This document shows positions 1 through 6,544 of a DNA stretch of 22,946 nt, one piece after another. The DNA lies in NCBI GenBank assembly GCA_900767195.1, contig CAAFYG010000125.1:1-22946 (forward strand), written 5' to 3'. Every line of letters starts with the position of its first letter. Within the stretch, counting starts at the first letter, position 1. The position numbers and the translations under genes are program-made. The DNA is from Clostridia bacterium (GTDB taxonomy: Bacteria > Bacillota > Clostridia > Christensenellales > Borkfalkiaceae). Under the pieces are notes generated by a model. That model saw only the letters and a list, made by a program, of their open reading frames with translations, did no database searches and was not told the DNA's origin.

Positions 1-225
1 ATGACGCTTATAAAATACGAGAATAAGCTGCGTTTGTATGTCAATGATTCGTATGTGATAACGTTTGAAGGCACAATTAAGGGCGTGGATATATCTTCGC
101 TCGGCAGCGTCACGGTGGGCATGTCGCTTCGCGGCAAGTATACAAAAACGGTGAAATTCAGCGATTGGAGTTATTCCACCGCCGAAAGCAACATCACCGC
201 ATATATGTCCGCTCATAATAGCTAA
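1..225 (+). CDS. C-terminal part of an unknown, probably beta-rich protein
   Basis: An open frame runs from the first base of the window to a TAA at 223-225. An ATG happens to sit at base 1, but no upstream sequence is available, so the gene very likely begins outside the window and only its last 74 residues are seen. The fragment alternates hydrophobic and polar residues (LRLYVND, VTVGMSLRG, TVKFSDWSY), which resembles the last strands of a concanavalin/LamG-like beta-sandwich as found in secreted carbohydrate-binding proteins. This is an inference from pattern only. The GH43-type gene that follows on the same strand makes a carbohydrate-related role plausible. Confidence 0.5.
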   Translation: MTLIKYENKLRLYVNDSYVITFEGTIKGVDISSLGSVTVGMSLRGKYTKTVKFSDWSYSTAESNITAYMSAHNS

Positions 226-250
226 GTCTTAAAAAGGTTTCCGCTACAAA

Positions 251-352
251 AGGCTTCCCCCCGGGGGGACGGGCATCGCCCGTTTCATTACGGACTGTTT
301 CAAACCGTTTGAAATTTTAATAACTGCCTTTGATATAGCCTTCCCCCCGGGG
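251..352. repeat. Two copies of a CTTCCCCCCGGGG-containing dispersed-repeat-like element
   Basis: The core GCTTCCCCCCGGGG (253-266) recurs as GCCTTCCCCCCGGGG (338-352). Both are near-palindromic C-run/G-run elements. The first is followed by a second small hairpin (GGGC-ATC-GCCC, 271-280). Such GC-rich palindromes in AT-richer gaps resemble the short dispersed intergenic repeats seen in many gut Firmicutes. Only two copies are visible here, so membership in a genome-wide family is inferred. Confidence 0.5.
298..314. repeat. Short perfect inverted repeat TTTCAAA-CCG-TTTGAAA
   Basis: A 7-bp perfect stem with a 3-base loop, followed by TTTTAATAA. It could act as a weak terminator for the gene ending at 225 or be part of the repeat cluster around it. 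The stem is AT-rich and the T-tract short, so terminator function is uncertain. Confidence 0.35.
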
Positions 353-416
353 AAAAGCTGTCAACGAACCGGATCATTGTCAACGCTATCAAACAATCAA
401 AAGGAACGAAAAATCC

Positions 417-1229
417 ATGAATCGATCAGATCTTCGCATACGCGATCCGTTCGTGCTTGTGCATGGCGGAAAATACTATCTCACAGGCACTACGGGCGGC
501 GAAATCCGCCTGTACGAATCGCAGGATCTCGAAAATTTCGTCGAAACATGCGTTTTGGTGCAGCCGCAGTATCTCAAAGGCTGCACCGACGTATGGGCGC
601 CCGAAATTCACGAATATCAAGGCAGATTTTACCTGATTTTTTCCGTATACAAATCAGAAACGGGCAGGGGCAGCATTATTTTTGTTTCAAACGATTTAAA
701 CGGCGATTTCAAGCCGCTCACGGGCGAATATATCACGCCGGCGGGGTGGGGCTGTCTCGATGCCACCTTATTCGTGTATCGCGGCGCGCCGTATCTTTGC
801 TTTTCCAACGAGTGGACAACTCCCGTCTCGCACGACGGCGACGGCAGCCTGTTTATCGCCCGACTTTCGGACGATTTAACGCGCCTTGCAGAGCCGCCGA
901 AAAAAATCGTGAGCGGCAAACATTGCGGTTTTTCCGTGCAAATCGATCTCTATAAAAAGATTTTCGGCTACGTGGCGGAAGGCCCGTATCTCTACGAAGA
1001 AAACGGCGAAATCGCGCTGCTGTGGTCAACGTTCACCAAAACGGGCTATTCCGTGATCAAAAGCGTAAGCAAAAGCGGAATTTACGGCGGGTATACTTAC
1101 GAAAAAACGGTGTTCGATAACGATGGCGGCCATTGCATGCGTTTTATCGATTTATCGGGCAAGCCGAAAATCGTGCTGCACCGGCCCAACGTTTCGCCGC
1201 TCGAAAGAGCCGTGTTTCTTGAAGATTGA
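417..1229 (+). CDS. Glycoside hydrolase family 43-like (five-bladed propeller) enzyme
   Basis: 270 residues, probably an arabinan- or xylan-side-chain-cleaving enzyme. The three catalytic acids of GH43 can be placed: Asp10 in IRDPFVL (general base), Asp115 in LDATLF (pKa modulator) and Glu188 in AEGPYLYEENG (general acid). DVWAPEIHEYQGRFYLIFS (58-76) is the blade signature next to the substrate pocket, and His239 in GGHC fits the central metal/His position. There is no signal peptide, so the enzyme would act on imported oligosaccharides in the cytoplasm. The length is at the short end for the family, so no accessory domain is present. The start ATG follows AAAAGGAA at 399-406. It converges on the deoR-type gene with only 26 bp between stops. 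Substrate specificity cannot be read from sequence. Confidence 0.85.
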   Translation: MNRSDLRIRDPFVLVHGGKYYLTGTTGGEIRLYESQDLENFVETCVLVQPQYLKGCTDVWAPEIHEYQGRFYLIFSVYKSETGRGSIIFVSNDLNGDFKPLTGEYITPAGWGCLDATLFVYRGAPYLCFSNEWTTPVSHDGDGSLFIARLSDDLTRLAEPPKKIVSGKHCGFSVQIDLYKKIFGYVAEGPYLYEENGEIALLWSTFTKTGYSVIKSVSKSGIYGGYTYEKTVFDNDGGHCMRFIDLSGKPKIVLHRPNVSPLERAVFLED

Positions 1230-1255
1230 AGCCGCAAAGCAAAAACGATCAAAAA

Positions 1256-2002
1256 CTAACCGAAAAGCGAAAGACTTTTTTCTTTGGGAATAAAATCGGG
1301 CAGCGGCTGATTGCTCGCCACATAGTCCACGTCGCCAAGCGAGCATAATAAATGCGGCGAAGTCCTGCCGAATTTGGTACTGTCGCAAAGAAACACCTTT
1401 GTTTTCGCGTGTTTGATCATCGCGCGGCGGATAAAAATTTCGTCCTCATAGCAATCGTAAATCCTGCCGTCCTCGCTGAGCGCGCGCGCCGAAAAAAAGG
1501 CCGCGTCGGCGAAGAAATTTCTTACGCCGTCCTCGGCATAGCCGCCCACAAGCACCGAGGGGTTTTCCGAAGAAACCACCCCGCCCGTAGAATAGGCGGG
1601 AATTTTATTCTGCGAAAGCAGCGAAAGCGTTTCGATGCCGTTCGTCACCACTTTGATATTTTCGAATTCGCCGAGGTATTCGGCAATGCAGTACGCCGTC
1701 GTCGATCCGTCGAGAAAGATAATATCCCCGTTTTTAATGAGTTTAATCGCCGAAAGGGCGATTTTTTTCTTTTCGAAAAGATTTTGGTGGATGCGAAAAG
1801 TAAAACTCGGCGCGGCGTTGTTCGCGTCGTTGATCTTCGCGCCGCCGTGCGTACGCGTAATCAATCCCTTGTTTTGCAATTCCCCGAAAATGCGCCGCGT
1901 GGTAGAATCGCTCACGTCAAACGCATGCGAAACCTCTTCCACCGAAACGTATTGCCGTTTTTCCAGCAGATCGAGTACGTTTTTTTCCCGATTTTCGTTC
2001 AT
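1256..2002 (-). CDS. DeoR-family sugar-phosphate-responsive transcriptional repressor
   Basis: 248 residues, the normal length for DeoR/GlpR regulators. Residues 1-56 form the winged helix-turn-helix (VSVEEVSHAFDVSDSTTRR, then ITRTHGGA). Residues 75-235 form the ribose-5-phosphate-isomerase-like sensor, with LDGSTTAYCIAEYL (97-110), VVTNG (118-122), an EDGRIYD segment and the LCDSTKFG signature (205-212). These proteins usually release DNA when a phosphorylated sugar or polyol binds. It is transcribed divergently from the glycerol-phosphate operon through overlapping promoters, so it most likely controls that operon and itself, with a triose- or glycerol-phosphate as a plausible effector. RBS AAGGAAAC lies 5' of the ATG. 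The gene ends with TAG, which matters for judging the amber codon at 5442. Confidence 0.9.
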   Translation of the reverse strand: MNENREKNVLDLLEKRQYVSVEEVSHAFDVSDSTTRRIFGELQNKGLITRTHGGAKINDANNAAPSFTFRIHQNLFEKKKIALSAIKLIKNGDIIFLDGSTTAYCIAEYLGEFENIKVVTNGIETLSLLSQNKIPAYSTGGVVSSENPSVLVGGYAEDGVRNFFADAAFFSARALSEDGRIYDCYEDEIFIRRAMIKHAKTKVFLCDSTKFGRTSPHLLCSLGDVDYVASNQPLPDFIPKEKSLSLFG

Positions 2003-2105
2003 TTTTGTTTCCTTCGTTTTTTCTGCTCATTTCAGTTGAAATAAGCAAGATTTTCCGCTTGTTTTCCGCTTAAAATAATCAAAACGAAAAAACAGTCGAT
2101 AATAT

Positions 2106-2134
2106 TTGCTTATTTTGACAATTATTAGTATAAT
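2106..2134 (+). promoter_or_regulatory. Promoter of the glycerol-phosphate operon
   Basis: TTGCTT (2106-2111), 17-bp spacer, perfect TATAAT (2129-2134). Transcription would start near 2141, leaving a leader of about 110 bases before the ATG at 2252. Confidence 0.7.
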
Positions 2135-2155
2135 AAAAAAGAGAAAATAAGTCAA
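2127..2155 (-). promoter_or_regulatory. Promoter of the deoR-type regulator
   Basis: Read on the minus strand: TTGACT (2155-2150), 17-bp spacer, TATACT (2132-2127). Its -10 box overlaps the -10 box of the plus-strand promoter by four bases, so the polymerases would exclude each other. Confidence 0.7.
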
Positions 2156-2159
2156 CCGT

Positions 2160-2231
2160 TTCCCGGCGAAAAATTCCCGGCGGAAAAATAAAACGAAAAA
2201 TTTCGGCAATCAACGGAAGCAATCAACGGAA
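2160..2231 (+). repeat. Two tandem duplications in the operon leader
   Basis: TTCCCGGCG occurs at 2160-2168 and 2174-2182 with a 14-bp period that also preserves the following A-run. GCAATCAACGGAA occurs twice directly adjacent (2206-2218 and 2219-2231). Both lie in the presumed untranslated leader upstream of the RBS AGGAG at 2237-2241. They may be slippage products; no known riboswitch fold was recognised. Confidence 0.65.
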
Positions 2232-2251
2232 ACGGCAGGAGAAAAAATAAA

Positions 2252-3298
2252 ATGGCAATCATCACAATCGTAGGCTCGGGCATGATGGGATCGGCGCTCG
2301 CCTTTCCGGCGGCGGAAAACGGAAACGAAGTGCGCCTTGTCGGCACGCATCTCGATACGGAAATCATCGAAAATTGCAAAAAAGAAAATCGTCACCCCAA
2401 ATTTAATAAGCCTTTCCCCAAGGGCGTGAAATTTTATCAAATCGAAGAGCTCGAAACCGCGCTCGCCGGCGCAAACGCGGTGATTTCGGGCGTATCGAGT
2501 TTCGGCGTCGAGTGGTTTGCAAGTTACGTTATCCCCAGGCTCAAAGAGGGCGAAATCGTGCTGTCCGTCACCAAAGGACTTCTCGCAGGCGAAGACGGCA
2601 ATCTCACGTCCTACCCCGAATTTTGGGAACAGGCGGCGCAAAAGCTGCAAAAAAACGTATCGTTCAACGCCATCGGCGGACCTTGCACCAGCTACGAGCT
2701 TGTGGCGCACGATCAGACGGAAGTGGCGTTCTGCGGCAGAGATTTCAAAACGCTTGCCTATTTAAAGAGCCTGATGCAAACCGAATATTATCATATTTCG
2801 CTCACGCCCGACGTACGCGGACTCGAAGCGGCGGTTGCGCTGAAAAACGGCTACGCGCTCGGCATCGCGCTCACCATCGGCGTAAATAAAAAGCAATTCG
2901 GCGAAAACAGCGAGCTGCACTACAATTCACAGGCGGGCGTTTTTTTCGAAGCCGCCAAAGAAATGCAAAAGCTTCTTCGCCTGTTCGCTGCTAAAGAGAA
3001 CAGCTACTATATCGGCCTCGGCGATCTTTACGTTACGGTGTACGGCGGCAGAACGCGGCTCGTGGGCATACTTCTCGGCGAGGGGTACACGATCGGCGAA
3101 GCCAAAGCGAAGTTAAACGGCGTCACGCTCGAATCGCTCGTCGTCATCGGCAGAGTGGCGAAAGCGGTGAAAATTCTTATAAAAAAGGGCAGATTAAACG
3201 CCGCCGATTTCCCGCTCCTTCTGCACGCGGACGAAATTTTAAGCGACGAAAAACCCGTCGATCTGCCGTGGAACGATTTCACATTCAGCGATTTTTAA
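2252..3298 (+). CDS. GpsA-like NAD(P)-dependent glycerol-3-phosphate dehydrogenase
   Basis: 348 residues. The family reduces dihydroxyacetone phosphate to sn-glycerol 3-phosphate in the cytosol. Visible landmarks are the N-terminal Rossmann loop GSGMMG (8-13), VTKG (106-109), GGPCTSYE (142-149), the catalytic-lysine segment ALKNGYALG (Lys198), and GLGDLYVTVYGGRTR (255-269), which matches the GLGDL...RNR phosphate-binding region of GpsA. It is clearly in the GpsA fold but divergent. Being the first gene of a regulated polyol-phosphate operon, it may be a paralogue with a specialised substrate and not the housekeeping enzyme for phospholipid synthesis. RBS AGGAG lies 10 bases before the ATG. 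A 48-bp gap with a small hairpin separates it from the next gene. Confidence 0.82.
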   Translation: MAIITIVGSGMMGSALAFPAAENGNEVRLVGTHLDTEIIENCKKENRHPKFNKPFPKGVKFYQIEELETALAGANAVISGVSSFGVEWFASYVIPRLKEGEIVLSVTKGLLAGEDGNLTSYPEFWEQAAQKLQKNVSFNAIGGPCTSYELVAHDQTEVAFCGRDFKTLAYLKSLMQTEYYHISLTPDVRGLEAAVALKNGYALGIALTIGVNKKQFGENSELHYNSQAGVFFEAAKEMQKLLRLFAAKENSYYIGLGDLYVTVYGGRTRLVGILLGEGYTIGEAKAKLNGVTLESLVVIGRVAKAVKILIKKGRLNAADFPLLLHADEILSDEKPVDLPWNDFTFSDF

Positions 3299-3346
3299 CA
3301 GGCAAATGAAAATAAGCCGGGTTTCATTCGGCGTAGGAGAAAAGAT

Positions 3347-4627
3347 ATGTCAATCGATTTTAAAAAACTCATTTCCGAATATTCGCATTGCGAGTGCGGC
3401 AAGCCCCACGAGTGCGCGATAAAAGACATCGTCATCGAACACGGCGCGGCAGAAAAAGTCGGCGAAATTTTAAAGAAAAACGGCTTCCCGAAAAACCTGC
3501 TTCTCGTTGCGGATAAAACTACATTGAAAGCGGCGGCGGGCGTAGAAAAAACGCTGAAAGATTTCACCGTCACCTACTATATCTACGATAATCTTCGCGT
3601 GGCGAAAATGAGCGACGTAAGGGTGATCGAGTCCATGATCGAAAACGGCATAGAAGGGGTGCTTTCGGTGGGTACAGGCTCTCTGAACGACATCGCGCGG
3701 CTCGCCTGCGCAAGAAAAAACGCGCCGCTTTGCCTGTTCGCCACCGCGCCGAGCATGGACGGCTTCGCCTCGTACAGCTCGCCCATCGTAGACGGCAATT
3801 TCAAAATCACCTACCCGGCGAAATGCCCCGAAGTGATCATCGCCGATACAAAAATCCTTGCCGCCGCGCCCGCAGAACTCAAATCGGCGGGTTTCGGCGA
3901 TATGGTTTCAAAGTACATCGCGCTTGTCGATTGGCGCGTTTCTCACCTTGTAAAAGGCGAAGAATACTGCGAAAAAGTGTCGGAGCTTACAAGGTTTGCC
4001 GTCGATCACGTCATGAAAATGGCGGATAAAATCACTAAAAACAACGAAGAATCCGCTGCGGCGGTGTTCGAAGGGCTGCTTCTCACGGGCATCGCCATGA
4101 GTTTCACGAAAACTTCCCGCCCGGGCAGCGGCACAGAACATATCATGGCGCATTTTATCGAGTGTATGGAGCTGCTCGAAAACAAAATCCCCGATTTCCA
4201 CGGCGAAGACGTAGGGGTAACCACGCTCATCGTGCTGAAATATTATAAACAACTCGCCAAATTGCAGCACCCGAAATTTCAGAAAGAAAAAGTGGACTGG
4301 AACGAAGTCTACGCGGCATACGGCACTCTTGCGGACGACGTAAAGAAGATCAATGCAAACGGCACGTCCACCGACGGGGTAGCGCCCGGATTCTGCGAAA
4401 AAAACTGGAATAAAATCGTAGAGATCGTAAACGGCGTGCCTGATGCGGAAGAAGTGGAAGCGGCGATGAAAAAGGCGGGTTGCAAGCTCACCGCGGAAGA
4501 GATCGGCAAATCGCCAAAGTTTATGGCAAAGGCGTGGAAGTACCACCCGTATATGCGCAACCGTCTTTCGCTGCGCCGCCTTGCGGATATGATCGTCGTC
4601 GATACGGGCGCACAAAAGCAAGAATAA
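3347..4627 (+). CDS. AraM/EgsA-type sn-glycerol-1-phosphate dehydrogenase
   Basis: 426 residues, iron-containing alcohol dehydrogenase superfamily. The known family reaction is NAD(P)H-dependent reduction of dihydroxyacetone phosphate to sn-glycerol 1-phosphate, the opposite stereoisomer to the GpsA product. Visible: the Cys-rich start typical of AraM (CECG, 15-18), the nucleotide-binding GTGSLND (109-115), ATAPSMDGFAS (132-142), and the three metal ligands Asp185 (GFGDM), His265 (GTEHIMAH) and His285 (FHGEDVG). The last 60 or so residues are longer than in Bacillus AraM. A perfect TAGGAG at 3334-3339 fixes the start. In Bacillus, AraM sits in the arabinose operon, which fits the GH43 neighbour and the HAD-IIA gene at the end of this operon. 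The gene is followed after 19 bp by a second, broken copy. Confidence 0.87.
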   Translation: MSIDFKKLISEYSHCECGKPHECAIKDIVIEHGAAEKVGEILKKNGFPKNLLLVADKTTLKAAAGVEKTLKDFTVTYYIYDNLRVAKMSDVRVIESMIENGIEGVLSVGTGSLNDIARLACARKNAPLCLFATAPSMDGFASYSSPIVDGNFKITYPAKCPEVIIADTKILAAAPAELKSAGFGDMVSKYIALVDWRVSHLVKGEEYCEKVSELTRFAVDHVMKMADKITKNNEESAAAVFEGLLLTGIAMSFTKTSRPGSGTEHIMAHFIECMELLENKIPDFHGEDVGVTTLIVLKYYKQLAKLQHPKFQKEKVDWNEVYAAYGTLADDVKKINANGTSTDGVAPGFCEKNWNKIVEIVNGVPDAEEVEAAMKKAGCKLTAEEIGKSPKFMAKAWKYHPYMRNRLSLRRLADMIVVDTGAQKQE

Positions 4628-4646
4628 AAGCGGAGGGAAAAACGGC

Positions 4647-5786
4647 ATGATAGCCATCGACGAAATCGCAAAATCGCTTCATATCCATATCGAAAACGCC
4701 GATTGTAGCGGCGATTATCCGATTTTCTTTTCGAAAATCGCGGGCAAACGCGTCTTAGTGGTATCGGATGCGAACACGAATGAATTCGCGCGGGGGATCT
4801 CGGCAAAAATCGAAGCGCGCGGCGGCATTGCGGCGCAGGCATTTTTCGATGAAAAAGAGCTGATTCCGAACGAACGCGTCTGCGAAGGCGTAGAAAAAAT
4901 CGCCCGGGAAACGAATACGGAATATATCCTTGCTGTGGGCAGCGGCTCGCTCAACGACGTCTGCAAATACGTATCCACCCGTTTGAGCGTGCCTTGCGGC
5001 GTGCTTGCCACGGCATGTTCGATGGACGGCTACGTTTCAAAGGGCGCGGCTCTTATGGAAAAGCAATTCAAAGTCACCGAAACGGTGCGTACTCCGTCAG
5101 ACGTGCTGATCAACGCCGATATTCTTATCACCGCGCCGCACATTATGACGGCGGCGGGCTTTGGCGACATTATGGGCAAATACACCTGCCTTGCCGACTG
5201 GCGGCTTTCGAATCTTATCAACGGCGAACCGATTAACGAAGAAGCGTACAATCTTATGAAACAGGCGCGCGAAGATTGTAAAAACAGCTTCCCGGAGCTT
5301 TTGAAATACGATAAAACGGCGATTGAAAAACTCATGAACGCGCTTGTCGTCGCGGGGCTTGCCATGGCAATCTGCGGCAATTCCCGCCCCGCAAGCGGCA
5401 GCGAACACCACATGTCGCACTATCTCGAAATGGACTTCGTATAGCGCGGCTTACCCGTGCCGCCGCACGGCGTAAAAGTGGCGATCGGCACGTTGATTTC
5501 CATTGAAATTTACAATTTTTTGCGCGATCATCGCATACAATTTCCGCATTGCGAAGAAGCGTACGCACTTTGCGGCGAATTGCCCAAAGCGCAGGAATTA
5601 AAAAGCATGTTCGAAAAAATCGGCTGTCCCACGCGGTTTTCGCAAATCGGCGTGCGCCGCGAAACGATGGAAGAAATGCTCGAAAAAGCGTACACCGTCC
5701 GCGATCGCTACACGGTGCTTACGCTCGTCCATCGCCTGAATCTCGCGGAAAAAATCAAGCCGATCATCATGGCGAAATATTTTTAA
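4647..5786 (+). pseudogene. Second AraM-type glycerol-1-phosphate dehydrogenase, interrupted by an in-frame TAG
   Basis: The frame would encode 379 residues, a normal AraM length, but codon 266 is TAG (5442-5444). Upstream are GSGSLNDV (98-105), ATACSMDGY (121-129), metal ligand Asp174 (GFGDIMGKY) and His254 (SGSEHHMSH). Downstream, in the same frame, come PPHGVKVAIGT with the third ligand His274 and about 100 further residues of the helical domain. The two His ligands are 20 residues apart, exactly as in the intact upstream paralogue. The stop therefore removes one metal ligand and the C-terminal domain. At the aligned position the intact paralogue has a leucine in a variable stretch. A good RBS (GGAGG, 4632-4636) and a frame free of other stops suggest recent damage, a sequencing error or amber readthrough. 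A GTG at 5457 has no RBS, so independent translation of the second half is unlikely. Confidence 0.85.
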
Positions 5787-5801
5787 AGAGCGGGGGTACG
5801 A

Positions 5802-6509
5802 ATGAAAAAACTTATCTGTTTCGATCTGGACGGTACGCTGACGCAGCACCGCTCGAAGCTCGAAAGCGAAAACCGCGCCGTGCTTGATCGCCTGAAAGAA
5901 AAGTACAAAATCATCATGGCAGGCGCAGGCAACGCCCCGAGAATTTATGCGCAGATGTGCAATTATCCCATCGATATTCTCGGCAACTACGGCATGCAGG
6001 AAAGCAGGATGATCGGCGGCGAATTTAAAATCGTGCGCGAAGATACTTCGCACCCCGATAAAGAATTTTTTATAAAGAACATAGAATCCCTGCGCGAAAA
6101 ATACGGCTATACAAATTATAAAGGCGAAAGCGTGGAGTTTCACTCCTCGGGCATGGTCACGTTTCCGCTTCTCGGCACAAAAGCAAATCTTGCCGATAAA
6201 CTCGCCTTCGATCCCACGCGGCAAAAGCGCAAGGCGATATACCCCGAAGTGTGCGAAATTTTCAAAGACTACACCGTATATATCGGCGGATCTTCTTCGT
6301 TTGATTTTTCGGGAAAGAGTTATAATAAGTACGAAGCAATTATGCGTTATTCCGCCGAAAACGGCTATAAGAAAGACGAAATTCTCTACGTCGGCGACGA
6401 TTTCGGCGCGGGCGGCGGCGATAGTCATATCCGGCTCGGCGGCATAGACTATATCGAAATCGACGACTACCGCAATTTAAAAGCGCGGCTGGCGGCATAT
6501 CTTAAATAA
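5802..6509 (+). CDS. HAD-superfamily (type IIB) hydrolase resembling eukaryotic-type phosphomannomutase
   Basis: 235 residues. The HAD nucleophile and acid are Asp8 and Asp10 in FDLDGTLT. The C-terminal metal motif VGDDFGAGGGDSHI (197-210) closely follows the GDxxxPGGNDxEI pattern of phosphomannomutase and related Cof-type HADs, and FDFSGKSYNKYEAI (167-180) matches the conserved substrate/lysine motif region of the same group. The substrate is therefore probably a hexose- or polyol-phosphate, as phosphatase or mutase. It starts 15 bp after the AraM copy with a weak GGGGG ribosome site and is followed after 35 bp by the glpA-like gene, so it is clearly inside the operon. The precise reaction cannot be assigned. 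Confidence 0.75.
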   Translation: MKKLICFDLDGTLTQHRSKLESENRAVLDRLKEKYKIIMAGAGNAPRIYAQMCNYPIDILGNYGMQESRMIGGEFKIVREDTSHPDKEFFIKNIESLREKYGYTNYKGESVEFHSSGMVTFPLLGTKANLADKLAFDPTRQKRKAIYPEVCEIFKDYTVYIGGSSSFDFSGKSYNKYEAIMRYSAENGYKKDEILYVGDDFGAGGGDSHIRLGGIDYIEIDDYRNLKARLAAYLK

Positions 6510-6544
6510 AGCAAAATCTTAAATAAAGCAAAAGGAAACAAAAA

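Larger units (their letters stand above)
2039..2155. promoter_or_regulatory. Candidate DeoR operators: three AAATAAG-CAA boxes
   Basis: AAATAAGCAA at 2039-2048 is repeated perfectly in inverted orientation as TTGCTTATTT at 2106-2115, and a near copy AAATAAGTCAA lies at 2145-2155. The last two are inverted to each other around the shared -10 region and coincide with the two -35 elements, so occupancy would block both promoters. The first lies in the 5' leader of the deoR-type gene. The geometry suits a looping repressor, but binding is inferred. Confidence 0.5.

Noticed and set aside
2115..2120. TTGACA as -35 of the operon promoter
   Set aside because: It is only 8 bp from the TATAAT and no -10 lies 16-18 bp downstream; TTGCTT at 2106 has the correct 17-bp spacing.
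5442..5444. Genome-wide reassignment of TAG to a sense codon
   Set aside because: The deoR-type gene, the 80-residue gene and mscL all end naturally at TAG, and no pylTS genes are in the window.
5097..6428. Minus-strand open frames opposite the AraM and HAD genes
   Set aside because: They mirror the codon pattern of the plus-strand genes and show no recognisable motif or ribosome site.
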